Shown in pieces: positions 50,761 through 59,497 of a DNA stretch of 64,000 nt. The notes under the pieces were generated by a model. That model ran no database searches. It was not told where the DNA came from and saw only the letters and a program-made list of their open reading frames with translations. Location: positions 620,001 through 684,000 of the forward strand of contig JADKBN010000029.1 in assembly GCA_016715065.1 (NCBI GenBank), given 5' to 3'. Each line of letters starts with the position of its first letter. Positions within the stretch are counted from its first letter, which is position 1. A program made the translations under genes and the position numbers. Origin of the DNA: Fibrobacterota bacterium (GTDB lineage: Bacteria > Fibrobacterota > Fibrobacteria > UBA5070).

Positions 50761-52238
50761 TCGCATGGTTGCTTTCGCTGTCGCTCTTCTGTGCAGAAAG
50801 CGTCCGTGAATTGCGTTCCCTACCCGCGCAAGATCTTTTGGCAAAGGTTGCCACGGACAGTTCCGAAGTCGCCACCTTCCTTCGGACCGAAGGGTACCTT
50901 CGCGCTGCTCGGCCAGTCGATGCCATCCAGTCGGCCCAGGCCTTCCAGTCCCGATTTCCGTCCTCCACCCTGATCCCCTCCGTGCGGGCCTTGGAGGCTT
51001 GGGGATCGTTGCTCACCGGCGAGTCGAAAAAGGGGAGCCAAATTCTTGCCCAGTTGGTCGCTTCTCCGGATCGCCTAGCGTCGCGCGCGGCTCGTGACGG
51101 GCTTTCCGAATGGGCTCGTTCGGGCAATCTCCCCGCTTCCGAACTGCTTTTGCTGCCATCGCTTTTGCCGCCGGGCGAAGATACGCTGCTTCGGACGATC
51201 GCCCAAGCCGCACCGGTGCGACCCTTGGTGGCGATCCTACCGGCTACCGGCGGATTTTCGCTGATCGGTCGGAGAGTCTTTCGGGGTGCCCAGCTAGCCG
51301 CGACCGAAGCCAAGACCTCCCTGGTGTTGATCGACGAACCCGCCAATCCCATCGAGACCGCCTTGCTCGTACGGGGCATTCTGACCGTCTCCAAACCCCG
51401 TGCGATCATCGGGCCGCTCTTGTCCAACACATCCGCAGCTGCGGCGCTGGAAATCGCCCGCTCGGCCTCCAGTACGCCTCTGATCTTGCCGGCGGCCACG
51501 AGCCCCGGGGTCTCAAGTCTGGCGTCAACGGCCTGGCAAGTGAACATCACCACCGGCGAGCAGGGGCGCAAGGCCGCCCAGGTAGCCATGGAATGCATCA
51601 AATCCTCAGAAGCCTATTTGCTTTCGCCCAAGAGCGAATTTGGGGAATCCCTGGGCGAAAGTTTCCAAGCGGAATTCGTGCGCCTGGGTGGTCGGATCGC
51701 TTGGCATCGGACCTACCCTGCGGGAGCGACCGACTTCCGAGCCATTCTGGAGACCATGCGCAAGACCGCATCGGATTTGGCCCGGCGTCGCGGCGAGGAC
51801 ACCTCCGGGCTGACTCCAGTGGTTTTCGTCCCAGGCGAAAGTCCGTCGGAAGCGCTTGCATTGGCGGCGCAAGCCGCTCTGCTGGGCATGAAGGTGCGTT
51901 GGATCGGAGCTTCCGGTTGGCATTCGCGGCAATTCCTGCTGGAAACCTCCGGTCGGATGGACGGTGCCTTGCTGGTCTCGGACAACGTGCCTGACGAGAA
52001 CCGTCAGCCCTGGAAGGACTTCTCCCGCAAATGGCGAGCTTCGGAGGGAGATGCCCCGGATCGGCTCGCCGCGCTGGGTTGGGATGCGGCCCAGCTCGCG
52101 GTCCAACCCGCCGTTCCCCGCGTGTTCGCCGGGGCACAGGCCGACATACAGTTCGACCCGACGGGTCGCAACAACGTCAACGTAGGAGTGCTCCGGGTGG
52201 AGAAGGGCGCTTTCGTCAACGGCTGCCGGGACCGGTGA
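50757..52238 (+). CDS. Periplasmic-binding-fold protein (LpoA/PBP-activator or ABC receptor like)
   Basis: A 493-residue exported protein from a GTG overlapping the kinase stop. A short signal sequence (IAWLLSLSLFCAES) and an N-terminal helical repeat region (about 20-150) precede a type I periplasmic-binding domain: VRPLVAILPATGGFSLIGRRVFRGAQLAATEA, AIIGPLLSNTSAAAALEIARSASSTPLILPAAT and DGALLVSDNVPDE. A TPR-like region plus this fold matches LpoA-type activators of penicillin-binding proteins. The neighbourhood (murJ, kinase) favours that over amino-acid uptake. Confidence 0.78.
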   Translation: MIAWLLSLSLFCAESVRELRSLPAQDLLAKVATDSSEVATFLRTEGYLRAARPVDAIQSAQAFQSRFPSSTLIPSVRALEAWGSLLTGESKKGSQILAQLVASPDRLASRAARDGLSEWARSGNLPASELLLLPSLLPPGEDTLLRTIAQAAPVRPLVAILPATGGFSLIGRRVFRGAQLAATEAKTSLVLIDEPANPIETALLVRGILTVSKPRAIIGPLLSNTSAAAALEIARSASSTPLILPAATSPGVSSLASTAWQVNITTGEQGRKAAQVAMECIKSSEAYLLSPKSEFGESLGESFQAEFVRLGGRIAWHRTYPAGATDFRAILETMRKTASDLARRRGEDTSGLTPVVFVPGESPSEALALAAQAALLGMKVRWIGASGWHSRQFLLETSGRMDGALLVSDNVPDENRQPWKDFSRKWRASEGDAPDRLAALGWDAAQLAVQPAVPRVFAGAQADIQFDPTGRNNVNVGVLRVEKGAFVNGCRDR

Positions 52239-53401
52239 GTCCCGCGCTTCGTTGTCAAGATCTGGCATCCGGTGGCCGGGCGGTCGCGCGGATGGAGGAT
52301 GGTCGCGTCGTGTTCGTCGAGGGCGCCTGTCCTGGCGAACTGGTGGAGGTGACCATCCAGGTGGACAAGGGACGTTTCCTGGAGGGAAGCGTGGGCCGGG
52401 TGCTCGAGCCGTCCGCCGATCGCGTCGTGCCGAAATGCGGGCATTTCGGCGATTGCGGTGGATGCTCGTGGCAATATTTGTCCTATCCGGCCCAGTTGGC
52501 CGCCAAGCGGCGCATCCTGGAAGATGCCCTCCGGCGCATCGGGAAGATCGCAGCAATCCCCGACATCGAAGTCGTGGGATCGGAGAGTCCGTGGGGAACC
52601 CGCAACCGCGCCCAGCTCCAGCCCTCCGGGGCCAAAGGGACTCCCTGGGGTTTTTTCGCAGCCGGCTCGCGCCGGGCAGTCGGGCTGTCGGAGTGTCCCG
52701 TGCTCGCGCCGGAACTCCAAGGCTTGTGGAACGACTTGGCCGATGTCGAAGGGAATCCGTGGGCCGATCGCCGCCAGCGGTCGGTTTTCGCCTACGGAGC
52801 GCAGGGACGGCGTTGGGTCCATATCCCTGGCACCAAGGCGGCTGCGCCTGCACAAGTGGAAGTCCTGGGCAAGACGTTCCGGTTCTCGCCGGAGGGATTC
52901 TTCCAGGGCCATCTGGGACTGGTGCCGCGAATGGTCCAGGAAGTGCTTTGCGACGACCGGGGCGAGGAGGCCTGGGATCTGTACTCAGGTGTCGGATTGT
53001 TCGCCAGCCACTTGCAGTCGAGGTTTCGCAAGGTGCACGCGGTGGAGAGCGATCCTTTGGCTGCGCTGCACGCACAGGCCAACATCGGACGCGCCGTTCA
53101 CCACCGTTGGGACGTGGAATCCTGGCTCGAACAGCGCATCCACGAAGGCTCTGGTCACCCCGATCTGGTGGTGGTGGATCCCCCTCGACAGGGCTTGACT
53201 CCGCGCGCTCTGCGAGCCTTGCTTGCGGTCGCGCCAGGCAAGCTGCGCTACGTCAGCTGCGGACACGACACGTTGGCCCGGGATCTGGGACAGCTATTGT
53301 CAAACGGATGGCGCCTGGAAAGGCTCGTATTGCTGGACCTGTATCCGCACACCCCCCACATGGAAGTGGTCGCGAGCCTCGTGGAATGTGACCCGAAGTG
53401 A
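52235..53401 (+). CDS. RlmD/RumA-type 23S rRNA uracil-C5 methyltransferase
   Basis: A 388-residue SAM enzyme for 5-methyluridine in 23S rRNA or tRNA. A TRAM domain (GELVEVTIQVDKGRFLEGSVGRVLEPS) is followed by the cluster cysteines PKCGHFGDCGGCSWQ and SECP, a SAM site DLYSGVGLFA, VVVDPPRQGL and the catalytic cysteine in RYVSCGHDTLARDL. The [4Fe-4S] ligands support the RlmD/RumA group. The GTG start overlaps the upstream TGA (GTGA). Confidence 0.92.
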   Translation: MSPALRCQDLASGGRAVARMEDGRVVFVEGACPGELVEVTIQVDKGRFLEGSVGRVLEPSADRVVPKCGHFGDCGGCSWQYLSYPAQLAAKRRILEDALRRIGKIAAIPDIEVVGSESPWGTRNRAQLQPSGAKGTPWGFFAAGSRRAVGLSECPVLAPELQGLWNDLADVEGNPWADRRQRSVFAYGAQGRRWVHIPGTKAAAPAQVEVLGKTFRFSPEGFFQGHLGLVPRMVQEVLCDDRGEEAWDLYSGVGLFASHLQSRFRKVHAVESDPLAALHAQANIGRAVHHRWDVESWLEQRIHEGSGHPDLVVVDPPRQGLTPRALRALLAVAPGKLRYVSCGHDTLARDLGQLLSNGWRLERLVLLDLYPHTPHMEVVASLVECDPK

Positions 53402-53402
53402 T

Positions 53403-54914
53403 TCAGCGAGGCTTAGGCGCGGTCGCAGCGGCCGCCGTGGCCGCCACGCGAAGTCTCGCCACGTGGTCCAAGCCCAGATTGGCCTGGTGGACGAACAACT
53501 TGAAGGTTTCGAACGCCTCGATGTCCAGCTCGCGACCGCTGGCATGGCGGTCGGCATAGAACAATCCGATGGTCTGGCCTGAGTAACAGACCGGTGCGAC
53601 GAAGAATCTGGCGCGTTCGACCACGTCAAGCACGGGGCCGATCAGCAACGGTGCCAGCACCGGGTCTTGATAATCGGAAACCCACACCGCCTCGGCTCCG
53701 TCCATGATGTTCGTGAACAGGGACTTTGGAACCTTGCCCAGTTCGAACCAAAATCTGTCAAGCAGGCGGAGACGGTCCGGTGCCAGGACGTGCTTGGCCT
53801 TGACCATGGCTCGGCCGGGCGCCACCAGCGCGAGGATGGTCCGATCCATGCCGGCGCCGCGGTGGATGCCTTCCAACACCATTTCCAGGATCATTCCCAG
53901 ATCGGGCTTGCTCATCATGGTGGTGGTGATGTCGCGCAGGATCTTCAGCTGGAGCAACGGGTCCGGATTGGCCCAGCTCGTGACCTCTCCCACATCCCAG
54001 CTGGATTCCGCATCCGCGTTCTTGTTGGGCACCGGAATCAAACGTGCCGCCACGCCAGCGCCCATGGTGCGAGCCGTGGTGACCGCCTCGCAAGCGCAGG
54101 TCTCCAGCATCGGCCCGACTTCCCCTGTCGCCCTGCCGGTGAGTTTCCCCACCTCGGCGGCGAGTTTTTTCATGTTCGGACTCGACCATCCACCTTCCGA
54201 TTCAATGGCGATCTGGTGCCCGAGGTTGATCAGTTTTCCGCGTGCATCCTTGGATGCGGCGCCCTTGAGGCCCTCCTGGACCAGTCCGGTGAGTTTCCAT
54301 TCCTCCGCAAGAGCCGTGGTGAGGCTGGATAGCCGGAAGCCGAGCACCTCGCGTTCCACCTCGGAAGGGTCGCGTTGCGGCGAATCGGTCAAGCTCTTGT
54401 CCAGCTTCTCGCCTTCCGGTCCGGAAAAGCACCAGAAGGCCATCTGGCCCAGGTTCATCAACAGCGCTGCGATGAAAATTTCCTCGCTGGACTGGTCGCG
54501 TTGGATATTGGCGATGTTCCGAGCCTGCGAAGCGGCATGGATGGAACGGGCGAGCTCGCGCATGACGCGGTCCTTCGCCTTGCCTTTCACCAGCGACTCG
54601 ATCACCGCGATGGTCACGCAGATGGCCTGGACGGCGTTGAATCCCAGCACGACAACGGCCCGGCTGATCGTGCTGATCGAGGTGCCTCCGGGGTTGTAGA
54701 AGGCGGAATTGGCAAGCTTCAGGACCTTGGCGGTCATGGAAGGGTCTTGCAGGACCACCCGAGCCAGCGCGAGACTGGAGTACTCCTCCTTGCCCAGGAT
54801 CTTGTTGATCTCGCCGATGGTCTGGGCGAAGACGGGCATTTCCTCTTCGCACAGCCGCCGTACCCATTCGTCCATCGGCGAGGGTTGTGAATCTTGCGGG
54901 AACGGGGCGCTCAT
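53403..54914 (-). CDS. HDOD and GAF domain signalling protein
   Basis: A 503-residue cytoplasmic protein. The HDOD domain spans about 10-215 (VVLQDPSMTAKVLKLANSAFYNPGG, ISTISRAVVVLGFNAVQAI, IFIAALLMNLGQMA), and lacks the HD catalytic pair as the family does. A helical linker is followed by a GAF-like domain (about 330-485; KILRDITTTMMSKPDLGMIL, ARFFVAPVCYSGQTIGLFYADR). HDOD proteins organise signalling complexes. The ATG overlaps the cNMP-binding gene (ATGA). Confidence 0.87.
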   Translation of the reverse strand: MSAPFPQDSQPSPMDEWVRRLCEEEMPVFAQTIGEINKILGKEEYSSLALARVVLQDPSMTAKVLKLANSAFYNPGGTSISTISRAVVVLGFNAVQAICVTIAVIESLVKGKAKDRVMRELARSIHAASQARNIANIQRDQSSEEIFIAALLMNLGQMAFWCFSGPEGEKLDKSLTDSPQRDPSEVEREVLGFRLSSLTTALAEEWKLTGLVQEGLKGAASKDARGKLINLGHQIAIESEGGWSSPNMKKLAAEVGKLTGRATGEVGPMLETCACEAVTTARTMGAGVAARLIPVPNKNADAESSWDVGEVTSWANPDPLLQLKILRDITTTMMSKPDLGMILEMVLEGIHRGAGMDRTILALVAPGRAMVKAKHVLAPDRLRLLDRFWFELGKVPKSLFTNIMDGAEAVWVSDYQDPVLAPLLIGPVLDVVERARFFVAPVCYSGQTIGLFYADRHASGRELDIEAFETFKLFVHQANLGLDHVARLRVAATAAAATAPKPR

Positions 54915-55573
54915 GCGGCCTCCTCCTGGACACGACGCCTGGACTGCAGTTCGCGAAAGCGGGTACGCTCCACCAACGAGGCGGGATGCTCCACGACCAG
55001 CGTTTCGGAGTCGAGGAAGCCGACGATCCGGAACAGTCCGGCTTCGGCCATGTTGGACAGAATTTGTTTGGTCATCGCTTCGTCGCGTCCCACCACGTCG
55101 GGAAGCCGACGCAACACCTTGGGCAGTGGTATGTTGGCCGTCACGGGGCATTGGTCCTGGTCCACTCCGGCCAGGAGCTCCAGGACATGCGCGATGGCCA
55201 CCCAGCCATCGGCATCCGGGCTGGGGACGATGATGCGATCCAGGGCGCGTACGCGTCGCACGAGCGCCTGGAAGATGGCCTGCACGAATTGCGGACTCTG
55301 CTCCACCATCTGTTGCAGGCCCTCCGTGCGGACGCACCAGATTTCGCAGGCGGTGGAAGCGCACGCCGTGGCGCTGCGCAGACCGCCATCGAAGGGCGCC
55401 ATCTCTCCGAAGATTTCCCCTTCGCCCAAAAAGGCAAGTACGTGCTTTTTCCCGCCGCGCAGGACGCTGATCTCCACCGTTCCGGTCCGCACCACATACG
55501 TGGAGCTTCCGGGAAGTCCCTCTCGGAAGATCAGCTGGCTGGGATGGAAGGTCTTGAGCAGCGGTGGTGTCAA
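54911..55573 (-). CDS. Cyclic-nucleotide-binding domain protein (Crp/Fnr-like)
   Basis: A 220-residue protein. The cNMP-binding beta roll has LIFREGLPGSSTYVVRTGTVEISV and the phosphate cassette GEGEIFGEMAPFDGGLRSATACAST, with the Glu and Arg that hold cAMP or cGMP. The C-terminal third (VGRDEAMTKQILSNMAEAGLFRIVGF) resembles a winged helix, so DNA binding is possible. The start is TTG with GGAG 6 nt upstream. It is the first gene of the pair with the HDOD protein. Confidence 0.85.
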   Translation of the reverse strand: MTPPLLKTFHPSQLIFREGLPGSSTYVVRTGTVEISVLRGGKKHVLAFLGEGEIFGEMAPFDGGLRSATACASTACEIWCVRTEGLQQMVEQSPQFVQAIFQALVRRVRALDRIIVPSPDADGWVAIAHVLELLAGVDQDQCPVTANIPLPKVLRRLPDVVGRDEAMTKQILSNMAEAGLFRIVGFLDSETLVVEHPASLVERTRFRELQSRRRVQEEAA

Positions 55574-55694
55574 TTCGTGCTCCGCAGGGAGGAAGGGTGC
55601 CGTGCATGGGCTGAGCAGATGTGTTCGTTTGAGTCTACCCCTTTTTGTGTCCGGGATGCCAAGGCGGAATTGTGCCAGTATTCTTTACGCCCTT

Positions 55695-56192
55695 ATGTTC
55701 AACGAATCCATTCGCGTCCTCATGGTCTGCACGGGAAACATCTGCCGGTCACCTACCGCCGAGGTGGTTTTGCGCCGCCTCGCCCAAGCTCGGAACTTGG
55801 GAGACCGGATTGTGGTCGAATCCGCCGGAACCCAGGCATTCCATGCCGGTCAAGGAGCGGATCCACGCTCGGTGGAATGTGGAGTAAGGCGTGGCCTGGA
55901 TTTTTCCCACCACCAGGCACGACGGGTGGTGTCGGCGGATTTCGAAAATTTCGATTGGATCCTGGCGATGGACCACAGTCACCTGGCTGTGCTCAACCGG
56001 ATGGCGTACCCTGGCCAGCGAGCCAGGATAGAGCTGTTCCTTGCCCCGGTGGAAAAAATTCATGGTCCGGATGTTCCCGATCCATACTACGGCGGCCCGA
56101 TGGGGTTCGAACGTGTTTTGGACATGTGCGAGGATGCCTGCAAAGGCTGGTTGGACCAGTGGATTCCCCCCTCCCACAACCCGGCAGCCTAG
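55695..56192 (+). CDS. Low-molecular-weight protein-tyrosine phosphatase
   Basis: A 165-residue phosphatase with the P-loop VCTGNICRSPTAE (nucleophilic Cys near residue 12) and the general-acid DPYYGG loop near residue 130. The absence of a further redox cysteine pair separates it from ArsC. In many bacteria it dephosphorylates tyrosine kinases that control polysaccharide export. A tRNA-Cys gene follows after 20 nt. Confidence 0.92.
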   Translation: MFNESIRVLMVCTGNICRSPTAEVVLRRLAQARNLGDRIVVESAGTQAFHAGQGADPRSVECGVRRGLDFSHHQARRVVSADFENFDWILAMDHSHLAVLNRMAYPGQRARIELFLAPVEKIHGPDVPDPYYGGPMGFERVLDMCEDACKGWLDQWIPPSHNPAA

Positions 56193-56212
56193 ATTATCTT
56201 TGCTTCCCTCAT

Positions 56213-56283
56213 GGTGCCATACCCAAGTGGCTAGGGAGCGGTCTGCAAAACCGTCAACCCCGGTTCGAATCCGGGTGGCACCT
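56213..56283 (+). tRNA. tRNA-Cys (anticodon GCA)
   Basis: The acceptor stem GGTGCCA (56213-56219) pairs with TGGCACC (56276-56282), followed by discriminator T. The anticodon loop CTGCAAA carries GCA, and the T arm contains GGTTCGAATCC. The 3' CCA is not encoded (TCTG follows). Its length of 71 nt and U73 discriminator are typical of tRNA-Cys. Confidence 0.95.
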
Positions 56284-56361
56284 CTGCAAGGAAAGCGGCG
56301 ATCCAGACGGGTCGCCGCTTTTCGTATGGTTTGTCGGTGGCGGAAAGTACCATTGGCGACC

Positions 56362-57201
56362 ATGGTAAAAGGCAACAGAGACATCCGTTTGGTGGTGTCC
56401 GACATGGACGGCACGCTTCTGGACAGGGACCACCGGCTCCCTGAAGGATTCTGGGAGCTCGAGCGGACCTTGCACGAGCGTGGAATCGTGTTCGCCGTGG
56501 CTAGCGGACGCCAGTACTGGAATCTGCTGGATGTGTTCGAGCCCATCGCCGATCGGATCCTGATCCTGGCCGAAAACGGGACTCTGGTGATGCAAGGTGG
56601 TCGCCAATTGCATCTGAGGACCTTGTCCAGGCCGGATGCGCATCGGTTCGTGGAATTGGGACGCACACTCCCGCAGACCCATGTCCTTTTGTGCGGGAAG
56701 GAATGTGCCTACGTGGAAGGCCACGACGACCAATTCCTGACGTCGGTGCGTTCGTTCTACCGGAAAGTGGAGATCGTGCCCGACCTTTTGGCGGTGCAAG
56801 ACGACATCCTCAAAGTCACGTATTGCGATTTTCGCGGCGCCGAGGAGCACAGCTATCCCCACGTGTGCCGATGGAGCGGCGACTTCAAGATCGCCGTGGC
56901 GGGGATCCCCTGGCTGGATATCACCCACGCCCAAGCCGACAAGGGTGTCGCGTTGGCGAACATCCAGGAAAGGCTCGGGGTGACCCGCGCGCAGACGATG
57001 GTCTTCGGGGATTATCTCAACGATCTGGAATTGATGGCCGGAGCCGATTGGAGCTTCGCCATGAAAAACGCCCACCCCCGGATCGTGGAGGCCGCGCGTT
57101 TTCGCACGCGTCTGGACCACAACGAGGGCGGGGTGTTGGATACGATCCGTCAGGTCCTTTTCGAAAGTGCGAGCTCAGGCTTTGCGGCCGATCCGGGCTA
57201 G
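56362..57201 (+). CDS. HAD-superfamily Cof-type phosphatase
   Basis: A 279-residue hydrolase with VSDMDGTLLDRDHRLP (nucleophile Asp in DMDGT), VASGRQYW, ILAENGTLV, the KGVALANIQERLG lysine motif and FGDYLNDLELM (metal Asp). It has the large C2B cap of Cof proteins that dephosphorylate sugar phosphates and flavins. Its stop overlaps the ruvC stop region by 27 nt in convergent orientation. Confidence 0.92.
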   Translation: MVKGNRDIRLVVSDMDGTLLDRDHRLPEGFWELERTLHERGIVFAVASGRQYWNLLDVFEPIADRILILAENGTLVMQGGRQLHLRTLSRPDAHRFVELGRTLPQTHVLLCGKECAYVEGHDDQFLTSVRSFYRKVEIVPDLLAVQDDILKVTYCDFRGAEEHSYPHVCRWSGDFKIAVAGIPWLDITHAQADKGVALANIQERLGVTRAQTMVFGDYLNDLELMAGADWSFAMKNAHPRIVEAARFRTRLDHNEGGVLDTIRQVLFESASSGFAADPG

Positions 57202-57738
57202 GTAGCCTTCCAAGTCAAATCCTGTCTTCTTGCGCGAGGGCCCGGGCGGCTGGGCGGTCAGCGGGGACTTCGAGCGCAGCAGGTGGGCCAGCGCGATGGC
57301 CAGGGCGTCGGTGGCGTCGGCGGAGGCGGGCAGTTCCTGCAAGGACAATTGGCGGCGGACCATGTCGGCCACACCTTCCTTGGAAGCTCGGCCTGAACCG
57401 GCCACGGTCTGCTTGATGGAGCTGGGGGCGTACTCGAAGATTTCCATCTCCCGCCGGGCGCAACAGGCCAGGATCACACCGCGTGCATGTCCCAGCACCA
57501 TCGCACTGTGGATGTTCTTGTGCACGAAGCTTTCTTCCAGGGCCAGCTGGGTGGGACGGTGGATGGCCAACAGATCTTCCAAACGTTTTTGGAGGTCGGC
57601 AAGCCGCCTGGGCAGCGGGGTTTTGTCGCCCAGGTGCCAAACGCCAGCTTCGCGCACCAAAGGAAAGCGCCCCCCGAGGTCCTCGAGGAGCGCGTATCCG
57701 CAGTGCAGGCTTCCCGGGTCGATGCCCAGGATGCCCAC
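57175..57738 (-). CDS. ruvC: Crossover junction endodeoxyribonuclease RuvC
   Basis: A 187-residue Holliday-junction resolvase. The first acidic residue is in GILGIDPGSLHCGYAL, the second in ALEESFVHKN and the last pair in SADATDALAIALAH. GHARGVILACCA and YAPSSIKQTVAGSGRASKE are canonical. A basic tail (PSRKKTGFDLEGYLARIG) is longer than usual. It follows yebC by 6 nt, the typical yebC-ruvC order. Confidence 0.96.
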   Translation of the reverse strand: MGILGIDPGSLHCGYALLEDLGGRFPLVREAGVWHLGDKTPLPRRLADLQKRLEDLLAIHRPTQLALEESFVHKNIHSAMVLGHARGVILACCARREMEIFEYAPSSIKQTVAGSGRASKEGVADMVRRQLSLQELPASADATDALAIALAHLLRSKSPLTAQPPGPSRKKTGFDLEGYLARIGRKA

Positions 57739-57744
57739 GAAGCT

Positions 57745-58491
57745 TTATTCCATGGCGGCCATGGCCGCTTCGGAGAATTCCACGTTGCTGTAGAGGCTTT
57801 GCACGTCGTCGTGGTCGTCCAGGATGTCCAGGAGTTTCTGCACACGGGGCGCATCGTCGTCGGAAACCATGGTGGGCGTTTTTGGGATGCGCACGAATTC
57901 CGCTTCCGAGACCACCAGTTTTTTGGATTCCACAGCCTTGGCCACTTGCGCGAGGTCTTCCGGAGCGGTGAGGATTTCCCAACACTCGTCGCCCAGCTGG
58001 ACATCTTCCCCGCCGCACTCGATGGCCAGCTCGGTGGCTTCGTCTTCGGTGAGATTGGGGGCCTGCACGGAGACCTTGCCCTTCTGGTCGAACATCCAGG
58101 CCACTGCGCCGTCCTGGGCCAGGTTGCCGCCGTTTTTGGCGAACAGGTTGCGAAGTTCGCCCACGGTGCGGTTTTTGTTGTCGGTCATGCACTCGAGGAT
58201 GATCGCGATGCCGCTGGGACCGTATCCTTCGTACACGATTTCTTCGTAGGTCTGGCCTTCGAGCTTGCCCGCGCCCTTCAGGATGGCGGTTTCGATGTTC
58301 TTGGCCGGCATGTTTGCCGCCTTGGCCTTGGTGATGGCCAGACGCAAGCGGGGATTGGCTTCCGCATCTTCACCGCCCATGCGCGAGGCCACGGTGATTT
58401 CTTTGTTGATGCGGTTCCAGACCTTGGCGCGGGCACCATCGATCTTGGCCTTTTTGCGCTTGGTCGTGGCCCATTTGCTATGACCGGACAT
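57745..58491 (-). CDS. yebC: YebC/PmpR-family regulator
   Basis: A 248-residue protein of the YebC family, which acts as a translation or transcription regulator. MSGHSKWATTKRKKAKIDGARAKVWNRINKEITVA is the canonical N-terminus, followed by ANMPAKNIETAILKGAG, YEGYGPSGIAIILECMTDNKNRT and the C-terminal DDHDDVQSLYSNVEF. Full length. It is co-transcribed with ruvC. Confidence 0.97.
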   Translation of the reverse strand: MSGHSKWATTKRKKAKIDGARAKVWNRINKEITVASRMGGEDAEANPRLRLAITKAKAANMPAKNIETAILKGAGKLEGQTYEEIVYEGYGPSGIAIILECMTDNKNRTVGELRNLFAKNGGNLAQDGAVAWMFDQKGKVSVQAPNLTEDEATELAIECGGEDVQLGDECWEILTAPEDLAQVAKAVESKKLVVSEAEFVRIPKTPTMVSDDDAPRVQKLLDILDDHDDVQSLYSNVEFSEAAMAAME

Positions 58492-58648
58492 CGGAAGTCT
58501 CCACGAGATGACGGGAAGGGTGAAACGACAAGGTTGGGAAATCTACTCCATTCCAGCCAAGAGCGCTCGTTCGTTACCTTTTGGGATCCATCGGCGAACC
58601 CGCCGGTCGGCATCGCCTCGCACTGGGGCTCCAAGAAGGAGAGGAACC

Positions 58649-59497
58649 ATCGATCCCATCGTCGGCCGCTTGCGCGACAGCCTCGTGGCCCTGAGCACGA
58701 CCCGTCCGCCCGTTCCTGTCCTGGCCGACGAGGATGTGTTCGACGGATTGTCCCGTCGAATGGATCCGGGTCACGCCGTGGTGCTGCGCGGGCTCCTGGA
58801 CACCGGAGACCCTCCTGGATCCGAGGGGCACCTTGAACTTTTGTCGGCGTTATCCACCAGGTTTGCCGCTCTCCGACGGGAATCCGTCGATCGGCTGGAC
58901 GTGTTGCGCACGGAAATCCCCGATCGGCTGAGCGAGTCGGTGCTGGGAAAGCGCATGGAGGAGGCTGGCTTCTACCGCCACGATTCCCTCTGGACCACGC
59001 ACGGAAAGGGCGGCCGCAAGGACTTGCGCGCCATTTTTCTGCTTTGTTTTCGGGAACTGGTCGCCGACGTCGAGCGGGTGCTGGTCCAGTGCCAGAGCCG
59101 TTCCGACCATCTCGACGAGCTCGCCTCCCGCCAGTGGCTGGAACGACCGGCTTCCAACGGGCAACGCGTGGGCGCGTGCTTGGCGGAAGGCTTGCGCACA
59201 ACGGAATCCCAAAGACTCAAATCCTGGAGATCCAGCCTGGGCAGGAGCGGAGAAGACGGATTTTGTCAAGCCATGGCCGGGTGTTGGGAAAAGCTCTCCG
59301 CCCCCAGCCGCGCCGCGCTCCATCAGCTGGCCGCCCGCCCCTGGAGCGGCCCCCGCCACGATGGCTTCCAAGGATTCGCATTGGCATTGATCGATCACGC
59401 CCAGGCCCTGGCCGACGCCATGGTCTGGCTCTCCCAAAGTCGCTGGGAGATCCATCTGCGGGCCCTCGCGCCCTCATCCACCGGAGACCACGAATGA
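58649..59497 (+). CDS. Unrecognised helical protein, first gene of a three-gene unit
   Basis: A protein of about 282 residues, helical, with RFAALRRESVDRLDVLRTEIPDRLSESVLG and RAIFLLCFRELVADVERVLVQC. AAGGAG lies 7 nt before ATC at 58649, the first codon of the segment IDPIVGRLRDSL; no ATG is near. Alternatives are TTG 58670, GTG 58685 and a distant ATG 58508, whose first 45 residues look non-coding. The order with the next two genes recalls the DUF3348-DUF802-DUF2894 set of Proteobacteria, but similarity is not clear. Its stop overlaps the next gene by 4 nt. Confidence 0.6.
   Translation: MDPIVGRLRDSLVALSTTRPPVPVLADEDVFDGLSRRMDPGHAVVLRGLLDTGDPPGSEGHLELLSALSTRFAALRRESVDRLDVLRTEIPDRLSESVLGKRMEEAGFYRHDSLWTTHGKGGRKDLRAIFLLCFRELVADVERVLVQCQSRSDHLDELASRQWLERPASNGQRVGACLAEGLRTTESQRLKSWRSSLGRSGEDGFCQAMAGCWEKLSAPSRAALHQLAARPWSGPRHDGFQGFALALIDHAQALADAMVWLSQSRWEIHLRALAPSSTGDHE

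Noticed and set aside
56362..57738. Convergent overlap of the HAD and ruvC genes as a mis-called frame
   Set aside because: Both genes are full length with canonical motifs. A 27-nt tail-to-tail overlap is common in compact genomes.
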